A stretch of DNA of 64,000 bases from Rubrivivax gelatinosus (GCF_016583785.1 NZ_NRRU01000006.1:21039-85038), one strand, 5' to 3'. Positions 1 through 16,532 are shown, counted from the stretch's first letter. Numbers and translations are program-made. The notes: generated by a model from the sequence alone, not told the origin.

Positions 1-111
1 CGCCAGCGTCAGCAGTGCGGCGCCGTGTGCCAGCGCAGAGAAGAGTGCGTCGGCCCAGGGACCGTCCCGCCGCTTGCGCGGCGGCTGGCCCTTCGGGGCC
101 GCTCGTGCCAT
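1..111 (-). CDS. pstC: PstC, phosphate ABC transporter permease (N-terminal fragment)
   Basis: Only the first 37 codons are in the window; the gene runs off the left edge. The ATG at 111 opens a basic N-terminus (MARAAPKGQPPRKRRDGPW) followed by the start of a hydrophobic segment, as in PstC permeases, which form the membrane channel of the high-affinity phosphate importer. It lies 88 nt downstream of pstS on the same strand, the usual pstS-pstC order. The assignment rests mainly on that context plus the N-terminal pattern. Confidence 0.7.
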   Translation of the reverse strand, partial: MARAAPKGQPPRKRRDGPWADALFSALAHGAALLTLA

Positions 112-199
112 GTCGCGATCCTGCTCGTAGGAAGTCGCGGGGAGTGTAGCGGCCAAGAGGTGCTCCGGTTCCGGGGTCAGACGCGCTCGGTGTGGCGCT

Positions 200-1240
200 T
201 TACTTGAAGGCGACCGGCTTGCCGGCGCCGTCCTTCAGCTCGGCCGACCACTGCTTGCGGATCAGGTCCTTGACGGCGCCCGGCAGCGGCACGTAGTCCA
301 GTTCCTCGGCCATCTTGTCGCCGCTGGTGTAGGCCCACTCGAAGAACTTCAGCGCCGCCGAGCCGCTGACCGGCTTGTCCTGCGCCTTGTGCATCAGGAT
401 GAAGGTGGCGCCGGTGATCGGCCAGCTGTCCTTGCCGGGCTGTTCGGTCAGAACCTGGTAGAAGCTCTTGGCCCATTCGGCGCCGGCGGCGGCGGCCTTG
501 AAGGCGCTGTCGTCCGGGGCGACGAAGCTGCCGGCCTGGTTCTTCAGCAGCACATAGGACATCTTGTTCTGCTTGGCGTAGGCGTACTCGACGTAGCCGA
601 TCGAGTTCGGCAGGCGCTGCACGAAGGCCGAAACGCCTTCGTTGCCCTTGCCGCCGGCGCCGGTCGGCCAGTTCACGGCCGTGCCTTCGCCGACCTTGGC
701 CTTCCACTCGGCGTTCACCTTGGACAGGTAGTTGGTGAACAGGAAGCTGGTGCCCGAGCCGTCGGCGCGGCGCACCGGGGCGATCTTGGCGTCAGGCAGC
801 GCGACGCCGGGGTTCAGCGCGGCGATCGCCGGGTCGTTCCACTTCTGGACCTTGCCCAGGTAGATGTCACCCAGGACCTGGCCGGTGAGCTTCAACTGGC
901 CCGGCTTGATGCCCGGAACGTTGACCACCGGCACGACGCCGCCGATCACGGTCGGGAACTGGATCAGGCCGTCCTTGGCCAGTTCGGCGTCCGACAGCGG
1001 CGCGTCGCTGGCGCCGAAGTCGACCGTCTTGCCGCGGATCTGGCGCAGGCCGGCGCCGGAGCCGACCGACTGGTAGTTGATGCGCACGCCGCTGGCCTTG
1101 TTGTAGGCATCGGCCCACTTGGCGTAGACGGGGGCGGGGAAGGAGGCGCCGGCGCCGGTCACGTCCTGCGCCCAGGCGAAGCTGGTGCCGAGCGCCATCG
1201 TGGCGGCCAGCGCGATACCGCGGGTAAGGTTCAGAGTCAT
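200..1240 (-). CDS. pstS: PstS, periplasmic phosphate-binding protein
   Basis: This is the substrate-binding protein of the Pst high-affinity phosphate ABC transporter. The 346-aa product starts with a Sec signal peptide (hydrophobic core about residues 6-20, probable cleavage after AWA). It continues with the PstS hallmark VTGAGASFPAPVYAKW and later GSGAGLRQI and SDAPL. Further family signatures are RRADGSGTSF and the C-terminal region around YVPLP. The ATG at 1240 is preferred over an in-frame GTG three codons upstream because AAGG lies 8 nt before it. The gene precedes pstC, and its promoter region holds a leftward Pho box at 1292-1325, so PhoB-dependent induction under phosphate limitation is expected. 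Confidence 0.95.
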   Translation of the reverse strand: MTLNLTRGIALAATMALGTSFAWAQDVTGAGASFPAPVYAKWADAYNKASGVRINYQSVGSGAGLRQIRGKTVDFGASDAPLSDAELAKDGLIQFPTVIGGVVPVVNVPGIKPGQLKLTGQVLGDIYLGKVQKWNDPAIAALNPGVALPDAKIAPVRRADGSGTSFLFTNYLSKVNAEWKAKVGEGTAVNWPTGAGGKGNEGVSAFVQRLPNSIGYVEYAYAKQNKMSYVLLKNQAGSFVAPDDSAFKAAAAGAEWAKSFYQVLTEQPGKDSWPITGATFILMHKAQDKPVSGSAALKFFEWAYTSGDKMAEELDYVPLPGAVKDLIRKQWSAELKDGAGKPVAFK

Positions 1241-1291
1241 CGAATGCACCTTGGGGTGGATGAGGAGAAGAGTCCTTCTGCTTCAAACAGG

Positions 1292-1325
1292 ACTCTAGGA
1301 AGCAACCGTGACGGTGATGTGACAC
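1292..1325 (-). promoter_or_regulatory. Pho box and -10 element for pstS
   Basis: On the minus strand two 7-mers, GTGTCAC (1325-1319) and CCGTCAC (1314-1308), stand in the 11-bp register typical of PhoB direct repeats. Ten nt further is TAGAGT (1297-1292), a fair -10 hexamer. In Pho promoters the box replaces the -35 element, so this layout fits a PhoB-activated pstS promoter. The box is seen in the sequence; PhoB binding is inferred. Confidence 0.75.
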
Positions 1326-1337
1326 CCCCAGGGTCCG

Positions 1338-1399
1338 CTGTCACGAAGTTGAAGTCGTCACAACGCCGTCACCGGACCGTCACGAAGCCTGCCTAGCCT
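1338..1399 (+). promoter_or_regulatory. Pho box array and -10 element for the fasciclin gene
   Basis: Four YYGTCAC-like 7-mers lie on the plus strand at 1338, 1355, 1366 and 1377. The last three are in exact 11-bp register. TAGCCT at 1394-1399 follows 10 nt after the last unit, the same distance as in the divergent pstS promoter. This points to PhoB control of the gene at 1437. Confidence 0.7.
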
Positions 1400-1436
1400 T
1401 GCGCCCGACGATTTCCCTTCAGACCGGAGACCTTTG

Positions 1437-1928
1437 ATGACCCGTTACACCCGCCCTCTTCTCGGCGCCCTGGCCGTCACCGCCGCGGCCTGGCTCGCCG
1501 GCTGCGCCACCACCCCGGCACCGACGACGATCGCCGACACGGCCGCGCGCACGCCGCAGCTGTCGACGCTGAACCGCCTCATCCAGGAAGCCGGGATGGC
1601 CGATACGCTGCGTGCCGCCGGCCCCTACACCGTGTTCGCGCCCAGCGACGAGGCCTTCAAGGCGGTGCCGGCCAAGACCATGGCCGAGCTGTCGACGAAC
1701 AAGGAACTGCTGAAGTCGGTTCTCGGCTACCACGTGCTGCCCGCCAAGCTGGCGCTGGCCGACGTCAAGGACGGCCAGGCGACGACGCTGCAGGGCGCCA
1801 AGGTGGCGGTGGCGCACGCCGGTGACTTCGTCACCGTCGACGAAGCGCTGGTGCAGACCGGCGACGTGCAGGCGACCAATGGCGTCGTGCACGTGATCGA
1901 CCGCGTGCTGATGCCGCCGAAGAAATAA
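1437..1928 (+). CDS. Fasciclin (FAS1) domain lipoprotein
   Basis: The 163-aa protein begins with a lipoprotein signal peptide ending in the lipobox LAGC (lipidated Cys about residue 23). One FAS1 domain fills the rest, with the typical blocks LSTLNRLIQEAGM, GPYTVFAPSDEAF, LLKSVLGYHVLP and NGVVHVIDRVLMP. FAS1 proteins act in adhesion or cell-surface interaction; the exact role here is unknown. The ATG at 1437 has GGAGA six nt upstream. It is divergent from pstS, with Pho boxes facing both ways, so it probably belongs to the phosphate-starvation regulon. A perfect hairpin follows the stop codon. Confidence 0.9.
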   Translation: MTRYTRPLLGALAVTAAAWLAGCATTPAPTTIADTAARTPQLSTLNRLIQEAGMADTLRAAGPYTVFAPSDEAFKAVPAKTMAELSTNKELLKSVLGYHVLPAKLALADVKDGQATTLQGAKVAVAHAGDFVTVDEALVQTGDVQATNGVVHVIDRVLMPPKK

Positions 1929-1960
1929 ACCGGCGCGCCGCCCGCGGGCGGCATGAAAAC

Positions 1961-2000
1961 GACACGAGCCGCGGGGGCGTTCGCCCACGCGGCTCGTGTC
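1961..2000. terminator. Bidirectional terminator hairpin
   Basis: A perfect 13-bp inverted repeat (1961-1973 with 1988-2000) contains an inner GGGC/GCCC pairing. It lies between the converging fasciclin gene and glmM. Read leftward it is followed by GTTTTC, giving a short U tract for glmM; the rightward side lacks a T run. Confidence 0.7.
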
Positions 2001-2025
2001 GCTGGTCAAACCGGGACCAGCAGCC

Positions 2026-3360
<1,335 letters not shown>

Positions 3361-3423
3361 GACTGGATTGTCGCGGCTGCCGGCGCTGCGCTCGGCCCCC
3401 GCATCGATGGATTTTGTGGCGCC

Positions 3424-4272
3424 TCAGACGCGGCGCAGCGCCGCCACGGCCGACCAGAGCTTGAGCGCGTCGACGGTGGCCGCGACGTCGTGCACTCGCA
3501 CGATCGCCGCGCCGCGTTCGACCGCCATCAGCGCCGCGGCGACGCTGGCCGCCGTGCGTTCGGCCACCGGCCGGCCGGTCACGGTGCCCAGCGTGGACTT
3601 GCGCGACCAGCCCAGCAGCAGCGGCAGGCCGTCGGCCAGCAGTTCACGCTGGCGCGCCATCAGTTCCAGGTTGTGCTCGGGCGTTTTCGCGAAGCCGATG
3701 CCGGGGTCCAGCGTGATGCGTTCGCGCGCGACGCCGGCGGCCTCGAGCACGGCGACCCGCTCGCGCAGGAAGCCGGCGACCTCGGCAACGACGTCGTCAT
3801 AAACCGCCTCGGCCTGCATCGTGCCGGGCTCGCCGCGCATGTGCATCAGGCAGACGCCGGCGCTGGGGTGCTCCGCGACCGCCTCGACCGCACCCGGTCG
3901 GCGCAGCGCGCGCACGTCGTTGACGATGTCGGCGCCGGCCTCAAGCGCAGCACGCATCAGCTCGGGCCGGCTGGTGTCCACCGACACCGGCACGCCCAGC
4001 GTCACCGCGTGCCGCACCAGCGGCAGCACGCGCTCGAGTTCTTCGTCGAGCCCGGGCGCGCGCGAGCCCGGCCGCGTGGATTCGCCGCCGATGTCCAGGA
4101 TGTCCGCACCCTCCTGCAGCAACTGCTCGCAGCGCGCACGCGCTGCGTCCAGGTCGACATAGCGCCCGCCGTCGGAGAACGAGTCAGGCGTGACGTTGAC
4201 GATGGCCATCACGCGCGGGCGCGACAGCTCGATGCGAAAACGTGCGGTCTGCCAGATCGGGGTGTGAGCCAT
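3424..4272 (-). CDS. folP: FolP, dihydropteroate synthase
   Basis: It condenses dihydropterin pyrophosphate with p-aminobenzoate in folate synthesis and is the sulfonamide target. The 282-aa protein has the family signatures VNVTPDSFSDGG (pterin site) and ILDIGGESTRPGS (the two PS signatures), then LDPGIGFAKT and GWSRKSTLG. Length and motif order are standard. It lies between ftsH and glmM; a hairpin with a T tract separates it from ftsH, so it may have partly independent expression. Confidence 0.97.
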   Translation of the reverse strand: MAHTPIWQTARFRIELSRPRVMAIVNVTPDSFSDGGRYVDLDAARARCEQLLQEGADILDIGGESTRPGSRAPGLDEELERVLPLVRHAVTLGVPVSVDTSRPELMRAALEAGADIVNDVRALRRPGAVEAVAEHPSAGVCLMHMRGEPGTMQAEAVYDDVVAEVAGFLRERVAVLEAAGVARERITLDPGIGFAKTPEHNLELMARQRELLADGLPLLLGWSRKSTLGTVTGRPVAERTAASVAAALMAVERGAAIVRVHDVAATVDALKLWSAVAALRRV

Positions 4273-4290
4273 CGTCGTGATCGAGAGGCG

Positions 4291-4320
4291 GAAAACAAAA
4301 CGCGGGGCATAAGCCCCGCG
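4291..4320 (-). terminator. Rho-independent terminator after ftsH
   Basis: Read leftward, an 8-bp perfect GC stem (4320-4313 with 4308-4301) and a TTAT loop are followed by TTTTGTTTTC. This is a good intrinsic terminator just downstream of ftsH and 18 nt before the folP start, so it may attenuate rather than fully stop transcription into folP-glmM. Confidence 0.8.
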
Positions 4321-4339
4321 TGTGATGGTAGACGGCCGC

Positions 4340-6247
<1,908 letters not shown>

Positions 6248-6386
6248 CGCGGCTCCTTTTCCTGTTCAACGGCGCGGCGGGCAACAACGCGGGCCCGCCG
6301 AATTCCACGGTAGATGGGGATCATTCTATTCGACACAAGAGAGCCGGCCGGGGGGCGGAAACGCCATTGAGACGGGTCTATTGCGT

Positions 6387-7064
6387 TCATTTTCCGTCGT
6401 TGCCGACGTCCTTGCCGGATTTGGGGCCGATGCCGAGCAAAAAGGTCTCGGCCGACTTGTCGCGCGAAGCCTTGGGCTTGACCGGCTTGACGATACGAAA
6501 ACTCTCCTTGAAGAGCTTGACCAGCTGGCTGTAGCCGCTGCCGTGGAAGGCCTTGCACACCAGCGCGCCTTCGGGGCGCAGATGCTGGAGCGAGAACTCG
6601 ACCGCGAGTTCCACCAGATGCGCCACGCGGGCGGCGTCCGACACCGGGATGCCCGACAGGTTGGGCGCCATGTCGGACACGACCAGGTCCACCGGCCTGC
6701 CGTCCAGCGCCTGCACCAGGCGCGCGGCGACCTCGTCCTCGCGGAAGTCGCCCTGCAGGAAGGTGACGCCTTCGATCGACTCGAAGTCCAGCAGGTCGAG
6801 CGCGATGATCGTGCCGTGCAGTTCACCGGCCGCGGCGCCCTCGGGGGCGAAGCGGCGGCGCAGGTATTGGCTCCAGGCGCCGGGGGCAGCCCCGAGGTCG
6901 ACGACCACCTGGCCGGGCTTGATCAGCCCGAAGCTCTCGTCGATCTCCTTGAGCTTGTAGGCAGCGCGCGAACGGTAGCCTTCGCGCTGCGCGGCCTTGA
7001 CGTAGGGATCGTTGAGGTGGTCGTGCAGCCACGCCCGGTTGACACGTTTGTTCTTCGGTTTCAT
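6387..7064 (-). CDS. rlmE: RlmE (FtsJ/RrmJ), 23S rRNA 2'-O-methyltransferase
   Basis: It methylates the 2'-OH of U2552 (E. coli numbering) in 23S rRNA at a late step of 50S assembly. The 225-aa product starts [13 protein letters not shown], has the SAM-binding motif [13 protein letters not shown] and the SDMAPNLSG block, and keeps the K-D-K-E catalytic pattern (Lys in AAYKLKEID, Asp in SDMAPN, Lys in VCKAFHG, Glu in SAETFLL). The open frame extends upstream to 7445, but that part is only antisense to yhbY; the ATG at 7064 matches the family start. It is divergent from yhbY with 21 nt between starts. Confidence 0.97.
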   Translation of the reverse strand: MKPKNKRVNRAWLHDHLNDPYVKAAQREGYRSRAAYKLKEIDESFGLIKPGQVVVDLGAAPGAWSQYLRRRFAPEGAAAGELHGTIIALDLLDFESIEGVTFLQGDFREDEVAARLVQALDGRPVDLVVSDMAPNLSGIPVSDAARVAHLVELAVEFSLQHLRPEGALVCKAFHGSGYSQLVKLFKESFRIVKPVKPKASRDKSAETFLLGIGPKSGKDVGNDGK

Positions 7065-7085
7065 TCGTCGGTCGATAATACGGCG

Positions 7086-7559
7086 ATGCCCGCCATTCAA
7101 CTCACGCCCGCCGAGCGCAAGCAACACCGCGCCGACGCCCACCACCTCGACCCGGTCGTCCAGATCGGTGCCGACGGGCTCACGCCCGCGGTGGTCAAGG
7201 AAGCCGACGCTGCGCTGAAGGCGCACGGGCTCATCAAGATCCGCGTCTTCTCGGACGACCGGGCCGCACGCGAAGCGCTGCTGGTCACGCTCGCCGAGCA
7301 GCTCGACGCCGCGCCGATCCAGCACATCGGCAAGCTGCTCGTGCTCTGGCGCCCGATCCCGCCCAAGGAGAAGGCCGAACGCGAGGACCGCAAGTCCGGT
7401 CCGCGTGTGGTCAAGCTCGTCAAATTCTCCAAGAGCGGCAACCACCGCGCGACGGTCACCAAGGTCAAGGTCTTCGGCAACCAGCGCGTCACCGCCGGCG
7501 GCCAGATCAAGCGCGTGAAGCCGCGCGCGACCAGCGTCAAGAAGAAGGTCGCCGAGTAA
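7086..7559 (+). CDS. yhbY: YhbY-family CRM-domain RNA-binding protein
   Basis: The 157-aa protein is built on a single CRM domain (about residues 4-95): [40 protein letters not shown] and the C-terminal [10 protein letters not shown]. YhbY binds pre-50S ribosomal particles. A basic C-terminal extension of about 60 residues, rich in Lys and Arg, goes beyond the compact E. coli protein and probably adds RNA contacts. The ATG at 7086 fits the family; an upstream in-frame extension is antisense to rlmE and rejected. The divergent neighbour is rlmE, as in many proteobacteria. Confidence 0.9.
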   Translation: MPAIQLTPAERKQHRADAHHLDPVVQIGADGLTPAVVKEADAALKAHGLIKIRVFSDDRAAREALLVTLAEQLDAAPIQHIGKLLVLWRPIPPKEKAEREDRKSGPRVVKLVKFSKSGNHRATVTKVKVFGNQRVTAGGQIKRVKPRATSVKKKVAE

Positions 7560-7566
7560 GGCCTGG

Positions 7567-7592
7567 CCTGCGGCGCCCGGCGGTGCCGCAGG
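7567..7592. terminator. Hairpin between convergent genes
   Basis: An 8-bp perfect inverted repeat, CCTGCGGC with GCCGCAGG, lies in the 46-nt gap between converging yhbY and the DUF4149 gene. There is no T tract on either side, so termination would be weak or Rho-assisted. Confidence 0.4.
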
Positions 7593-7605
7593 TCAGCGTG
7601 CGACT

Positions 7606-8040
7606 TCAGGCCCGTGGGCCGAAGCTCGCGCGCCAGGCCAGCGTCAGCACCAGCGCGCACTTGAGCGCGTAAATCGTCGTACTGATGCCGTGCAGCGCGC
7701 CGAAACTCAGCGGCCCCTGCCCCAGGCGCGCCGCCGGCATCAGCGGCTGGATCACGAAGTAGCCGAGCACGGTGCAGAACACGGCACCGAGCGCGAGTCC
7801 GAAACCCCAGGAAAACTGCGAGCCGCCGCCGTAACGCGCGGCCGCTCGCTCCAGCAGCAGCATCACCACGCCGAGCGCGAGGCTGGTATAGGCCTCCTGC
7901 GCCAGCATGCGCGCGGCCAGCCGGCCGGCGTCGGCCTGCGGCAGCAGCGCGAAGCCCGCCGGTGTGGCCAGCAGCGCGACGCACAGCAGCCACCCGGCCC
8001 ACAGGCCGGGCAGGAAGCGGCGCCAGCGCTCGACCGCCAT
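7606..8040 (-). CDS. DUF4149-type membrane protein
   Basis: The 144-aa protein has about four hydrophobic segments, an N-terminal LPGLWAGWLLCVALLATPAG and a central ALHGISTTIYALK. This matches the pattern of the DUF4149 family of small inner-membrane proteins, whose function is unknown. It starts 2 nt after the greA stop and is probably the last gene of carA-carB-greA. Family assignment is by recognition of the pattern and context (greA neighbours in Burkholderiales). Confidence 0.75.
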   Translation of the reverse strand: MAVERWRRFLPGLWAGWLLCVALLATPAGFALLPQADAGRLAARMLAQEAYTSLALGVVMLLLERAAARYGGGSQFSWGFGLALGAVFCTVLGYFVIQPLMPAARLGQGPLSFGALHGISTTIYALKCALVLTLAWRASFGPRA

Positions 8041-8042
8041 CG

Positions 8043-8519
8043 TCAGAGGTACTTCACCTCGACGATCTCCCAATGCTTGACGCCGCCCGGCGCCTGCACT
8101 TCGGCAACGTCGCCGGCCTGCTTGCCGATCAGCGCGCGCGCGATCGGGCTGCTGATCGAGATCCGGCCCTGCTTCAGATCGGCTTCGTCGTCGCCGACGA
8201 TCTGGTAGGTCACTTCGGCGCCGCTGTCCTCGTCGGCCAGGTCCACGGTCGCGCCGAAGACCACCTTGCCGCCGGCGTCCAGCGTCGCCGGGTCGATGAT
8301 CTGCGCGGCCGAGAGCTTGGCCTCGAGTTCCATGATCCGGCCCTCGATGAAGCCCTGCTTGTCCTTGGCCGCGTCGTACTCGGCGTTTTCGGACAGGTCG
8401 CCTTGCGCGCGAGCCTCGGAGATCGCCTGGATCACCGCGTGGCGCTCGACGGTCTTCAGGCGTTGCAGTTCTTCCTTCAGCTTTTCGGCGCCGCGCCGGG
8501 TCAGGGGGATGGTGGCCAT
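8043..8519 (-). CDS. greA: GreA, transcript cleavage factor
   Basis: GreA rescues backtracked RNA polymerase by stimulating cleavage of the nascent RNA. The 158-aa protein (the E. coli length) starts [14 protein letters not shown] and forms the N-terminal coiled coil, including the acidic tip region [15 protein letters not shown] that carries the catalytic Asp and Glu. The C-terminal globular domain follows, with [14 protein letters not shown] and [11 protein letters not shown]. The ATG at 8519 is chosen over a TTG eight codons upstream because it gives the standard N-terminus. It lies 84 nt after carB. Confidence 0.97.
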   Translation of the reverse strand: MATIPLTRRGAEKLKEELQRLKTVERHAVIQAISEARAQGDLSENAEYDAAKDKQGFIEGRIMELEAKLSAAQIIDPATLDAGGKVVFGATVDLADEDSGAEVTYQIVGDDEADLKQGRISISSPIARALIGKQAGDVAEVQAPGGVKHWEIVEVKYL

Positions 8520-8550
8520 CGTGAGCGTCTTGTGTGCGGACAAAGTGAAG

Positions 8551-8584
8551 CCGCCGCAGGGGCCCCATCGGGCACCTGCGGCGG
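8551..8584. terminator. Hairpin between carB and greA
   Basis: A perfect 10-bp inverted repeat, CCGCCGCAGG with CCTGCGGCGG, has a 14-nt loop between the carB stop and greA start. It could act as a partial terminator or an mRNA-processing site that sets the greA level relative to carAB. No long T tract is present. Confidence 0.5.
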
Positions 8585-8603
8585 ATCAGCGAAGGCTAGG
8601 AGT

Positions 8604-11849
<3,246 letters not shown>

Positions 11850-11852
11850 GGG

Positions 11853-13007
<1,155 letters not shown>

Positions 13008-13120
13008 GAGAAAAGCTCCGGGATTCGCGCGCCCAGCGCCACCCGGCAACGGGTGGGTCCGAGGGGAAACCTACGACGGAGTTTCGCTTGGGGCTGCGGT
13101 GATGGCGGGTAAACCGATCA

Positions 13121-13126
13121 ATTATA
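13121..13126 (-). promoter_or_regulatory. -10 element of the carAB promoter
   Basis: TATAAT on the minus strand is a perfect sigma-70 -10 hexamer about 115 nt before the carA TTG. No convincing -35 is seen 16-18 nt upstream, so the promoter may be activator-dependent or the -35 degenerate. Confidence 0.5.
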
Positions 13127-13313
13127 GCGGCACTCGCCCCTGCTCCCGGCCTGGCCGGACCGCCGGGCTCGCCGCAGCCCGTGGCAGCCGCCCGCGAGAG
13201 GGTTCGCGGCGAGCCGCTCCCCGCGCGCCGAGGGGCTTTGCGACCCGGCACGGAACCTACAATGCGCCATCGGCTCAAATGGAGTCGTTACACCTGTTCC
13301 ACACGGAGGTCGA

Positions 13314-14009
13314 ATGAATCGCAACTCGCCTACCTACGGCGTTCTCGCAGGCGGCGGTGCTGTTTCAGCGCAGCGCAACCGCGTTCTGCGCAATACCTAT
13401 GCGCTGCTCGCGCTGTCCCTGGTGCCGACCGTGCTCGGCGCCTGGATCGGCGTGGCCACCGGCATCACCACCAGCCTCGGCATGGGGATGAGCGCGATGG
13501 TGTTCCTGGGCGGCGCGTTCGCCTTCATGTTCGCGATCGAGAAGACGAAGGACTCGGCCGCCGGCGTCGGCGTGCTGCTGGGCTTCACGTTCTTCATGGG
13601 CCTGATGCTGTCGCGCATGCTGGCGGCGGTGCTGGGCTTCTCCAACGGCGCGTCGCTGATCATGACCGCCTTCGGCGGCACGGCCGCGGTCTTCTTCTCG
13701 ATGGCGACGCTGGCGACGGTGGTCAAGCGCGACCTGTCGAACCTGTCGAAGTTCCTGTTCATCGGCGCGATCCTGCTGCTGGTGGCCGGGGTCATCAACA
13801 TCTTCGTGCAGTCGAGCGCGCTGATGCTGACGCTGTCGGTGGCCGCGATCGGCATCTTCTCGGCCTTCATGCTGGTCGACGTCAAGCGTGTCATCGACGG
13901 TGGCGAGACCAACTACATCAGCGCCACGCTGGCGATCTACCTGGACATCTACAACGTGTTCCAGAGCCTGCTGATGCTGCTGGGCGTGTTCGGCGGCGAG
14001 CGCGACTGA
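13314..14009 (+). CDS. Bax inhibitor-1 (YccA/BI-1) family membrane protein
   Basis: The 231-aa protein has seven hydrophobic segments, the BI-1 family architecture, after a short soluble N-terminus that includes RNRVLRNTYALLA. The central TFFMGLMLS and the C-terminal AIYLDIYNVFQSLLMLLG are typical of YccA/YbhL-type members. E. coli YccA modulates FtsH; others affect calcium flux. Whether it does so here is unknown. The ATG at 13314 has GGAGGT just upstream, and TACAAT at 13258-13263 could be its -10. A strong terminator follows. Confidence 0.93.
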   Translation: MNRNSPTYGVLAGGGAVSAQRNRVLRNTYALLALSLVPTVLGAWIGVATGITTSLGMGMSAMVFLGGAFAFMFAIEKTKDSAAGVGVLLGFTFFMGLMLSRMLAAVLGFSNGASLIMTAFGGTAAVFFSMATLATVVKRDLSNLSKFLFIGAILLLVAGVINIFVQSSALMLTLSVAAIGIFSAFMLVDVKRVIDGGETNYISATLAIYLDIYNVFQSLLMLLGVFGGERD

Positions 14010-14043
14010 ACACCGGCCGCCCCGACGGCGGCCGACAGAAGCG

Positions 14044-14070
14044 AAAACGGGGCCCTCGGGCCCCGTTTTT
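14044..14070. terminator. Bidirectional Rho-independent terminator
   Basis: A perfect 12-bp inverted repeat, AAAACGGGGCCC with GGGCCCCGTTTT, is followed by a T on the right and preceded by As on the left. It can terminate both the BI-1 gene and the converging rlmD. Confidence 0.85.
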
Positions 14071-14087
14071 CATGGTCACGCGCCGGC

Positions 14088-15515
14088 TCAGGCGCTCTCG
14101 TCCGTGACGATGGCCTCGCTGGCGACGATCTCCGGTGCCGGCTCGCTGGCCGGACGCGGCAGCAGCGCCGCCTCGCTGCGTTCGAAGACCGCGACGCTCT
14201 CGACGTGCGCGGTGTGCGGAAACATGTTGACCACACCCGCCGCGGTGCAGCGGTAGCCCGCCAGGTGCACGATCAAGCCGGCGTCGCGCGCCAGCGTCGA
14301 CGGGTTGCAGCTGACGTAGACGATGCGCCGCGGCGGCGTCCAGCCTTCGCGCCCGCGCAGCTCCGCCAGCGCCTTGGCGAGCGCGAACGCGCCTTCACGC
14401 GGCGGGTCGACGAGCCAGGCGTCGGCGGCGCCGCTCGTTGCCAGCTCGTCGGGCGTCATCTCGAACAGGTTGCGCGCGGCGAAGCTGGTGCGCGCCGTCA
14501 GTCCGTTGGCGGCGGCGTTCTCGCGTGCACGCTGTACCAGCGTCTCGCTGCCTTCGATGCCGTGCACCGCGCCCGCACGCCGCGCCAGCGGCAGCGTGAA
14601 GTTGCCCAGGCCGCAGAACCAGTCGACGATGCGCTCGTGCGGCTGGGGGTCCAGCATGCGCACCGCGCGGTCGACGAGCACGCGGTTGATCTGCGGATTC
14701 ACCTGGGTGAAGTCGGTGGGCTTGAACGGCATCGTGACGCCGTACTCGGGCAACGAATACGCGAGCTGCGGGCCGCCTTCGTCGAGCCGGTGCACCGTGT
14801 CCGGCCCCTTGGGCTGCAGCCACCACTGAACCTCGTGTTCGACGCCGAAGGCGCGCAGCTTCGCAGCGTCGCCGGCCGACAGCGGCTCCAGGTGGCGCAG
14901 CACCAGCGCCACGACCTCGTCGCCGGCGGCCAGTTCGATCTGCGGCAGGCGGTCACGCTGCTCCATCGCGCCGATCAGCGCGCGCAGCGCCGGCAGCATC
15001 GCGCTGACGCGCGCCGGCAGCACCGGGCATTCGCCCATGTCGGCGACGTAGCGCGACTTGCGCTCGTGGAAACCGACCAGCACCGTGCCTTTCTTCGGCA
15101 CGTAGCGCACCGACAGCCGCGCGCGCCAGCGGTAGCCCCAGGCCGGCCCGTGGACGGGCCGCAGCAGCCGCTCGGGTTTGACCTTGCCGAGGTGCCAGAG
15201 GTTGTCCTCCAGCACGCGCTGCTTGACCGCGACCTGCGCCGCCGGATGCAGGTGCTGCATCTTGCAGCCGCCGCAGGCGCCGGCATGCAGCCCGAAGTGC
15301 GGGCAGCCCGGGCGCACGCGCTGCGAGCTCTCGCGCGCCAGCGCCGACATCGGCCCCTGCTCCCACTGGTTCTTGCGCCGCGAGACCTGCACCTGCACCG
15401 TCTCGCCGGGCAAGGCGCCCTCGATGAACACCACCTTGCCGTCGGCGCGATGCGCGACGCCCTGGGCCTCGAGGTCGAGCGACTCGACCTGCAGCCATTC
15501 CATACCTGAACTCAT
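14088..15515 (-). CDS. rlmD: RlmD (RumA), 23S rRNA (uracil-1939-C5)-methyltransferase
   Basis: This SAM-dependent RNA m5U methyltransferase has 475 aa. Its N-terminal TRAM domain is [20 protein letters not shown]. Iron-sulfur cysteines lie in [19 protein letters not shown]. The C-terminal catalytic domain has [14 protein letters not shown] (SAM site) and the [12 protein letters not shown] nucleophile motif. A C-terminal tail of about 30 acidic residues is extra. The ATG at 15515 is used; a second Met four codons later is equally possible. It lies 45 nt downstream of rpoS on the same strand. Confidence 0.95.
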   Translation of the reverse strand: MSSGMEWLQVESLDLEAQGVAHRADGKVVFIEGALPGETVQVQVSRRKNQWEQGPMSALARESSQRVRPGCPHFGLHAGACGGCKMQHLHPAAQVAVKQRVLEDNLWHLGKVKPERLLRPVHGPAWGYRWRARLSVRYVPKKGTVLVGFHERKSRYVADMGECPVLPARVSAMLPALRALIGAMEQRDRLPQIELAAGDEVVALVLRHLEPLSAGDAAKLRAFGVEHEVQWWLQPKGPDTVHRLDEGGPQLAYSLPEYGVTMPFKPTDFTQVNPQINRVLVDRAVRMLDPQPHERIVDWFCGLGNFTLPLARRAGAVHGIEGSETLVQRARENAAANGLTARTSFAARNLFEMTPDELATSGAADAWLVDPPREGAFALAKALAELRGREGWTPPRRIVYVSCNPSTLARDAGLIVHLAGYRCTAAGVVNMFPHTAHVESVAVFERSEAALLPRPASEPAPEIVASEAIVTDESA

Positions 15516-15560
15516 CCGCGGATTATCCCGGGCCGCGGCGTGCCGCGGCAGCGGCCGTGC

Positions 15561-16532
15561 TCAGAACAGCGCGTCGCGGTCCACGCCCTGGCGCACCATG
15601 CGGCGCTTGAGCTTGAGCAGCGCCTCCTGCTGGATCTGGCGGATGCGCTCGCGCGTGAGGCCCACACGCACCGCGAGCTCCTCCAGCGTCTCGGGCTCGC
15701 GGTCGTGCAGGCCGAAGCGGCCGGCCAGCACCTCGCGCTCGCGCTCGTTCAACTCGGCCAGGCCGTTCTCCAGCAGCAGCGCAGCCTCGCGGCTGAGCGT
15801 CAGGCCGAGCGGGTCGACCGCCTGCTCGTCGGCCACGGTGTCGACCATGGCCTCGCCGCCCTCGCGCTCGATCGGCATGTCCAGCGAGGTCGGCTGCTCG
15901 GCGAGCTTCAGCAGTTCGGCGACCTCGTCGACCGGACGGCCGAGCGCGGAGGCGACCTCGTCGACGGAGACCGGACGTTCGGTGTCGCCGTGGCGCGCCG
16001 ACTCCAGCGCCCGCCGCGCCTTGAGCACCTGGTTGAGCTCGCGCACGACGTGCACCGGCAGCCGGATCAGCCGCGCCTGATGCATGATCGCGCGCTCGAT
16101 GCTCTGGCGTATCCACCACGAGGCGTAGGTCGAGAAGCGAAAACCCCGCTCGGGCTCGAACTTGCCCGTCGCGTGCATCAGCCCGAGGTTGCCTTCCTCG
16201 ATCAGGTCGATCATCGGCATGCCGCGACCGACGTAGTGTTTGGCGATGCTGACGACCAGGCGCAGGTTGCGCTCGATCATCATCTGCCGCGCCGGGAAGT
16301 CGCCGGCGCGCGCGCGCAGCGCGGTCGCATGCTCTTCCTCGGCGCTCATCAGCGGCGCCCGGCGGATGTCGCGCAGATAACTCTGCAGCGTGTTGCCGTG
16401 GTCGGCGTCGCCTTCGGCCGGCAACGGGGCGGCGGCGCTCTCGGGCGGGGCGCCGGCAGCCGGCCCCTCGCCCGCGTCGAACGTGTCGGGGCCTTCGGCG
16501 GGGCCGTCGTGCGCTTCGCGCCGCGTGACCAT
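15561..16532 (-). CDS. rpoS: RpoS, stationary-phase sigma factor
   Basis: This is an alternative sigma factor for stationary phase and general stress. The 323-aa protein has a short acidic, Ala/Pro-rich N-terminus instead of region 1.1. Region 1.2 follows at [19 protein letters not shown]. Region 2 has [29 protein letters not shown] [14 protein letters not shown] and the -10 reader [17 protein letters not shown]. Regions 3 and 4 follow, with [16 protein letters not shown] near the end. Its place at the end of surE-pcm-nlpD-rpoS is the conserved arrangement, with rpoS promoters often lying inside nlpD. Confidence 0.96.
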   Translation of the reverse strand: MVTRREAHDGPAEGPDTFDAGEGPAAGAPPESAAAPLPAEGDADHGNTLQSYLRDIRRAPLMSAEEEHATALRARAGDFPARQMMIERNLRLVVSIAKHYVGRGMPMIDLIEEGNLGLMHATGKFEPERGFRFSTYASWWIRQSIERAIMHQARLIRLPVHVVRELNQVLKARRALESARHGDTERPVSVDEVASALGRPVDEVAELLKLAEQPTSLDMPIEREGGEAMVDTVADEQAVDPLGLTLSREAALLLENGLAELNEREREVLAGRFGLHDREPETLEELAVRVGLTRERIRQIQQEALLKLKRRMVRQGVDRDALF

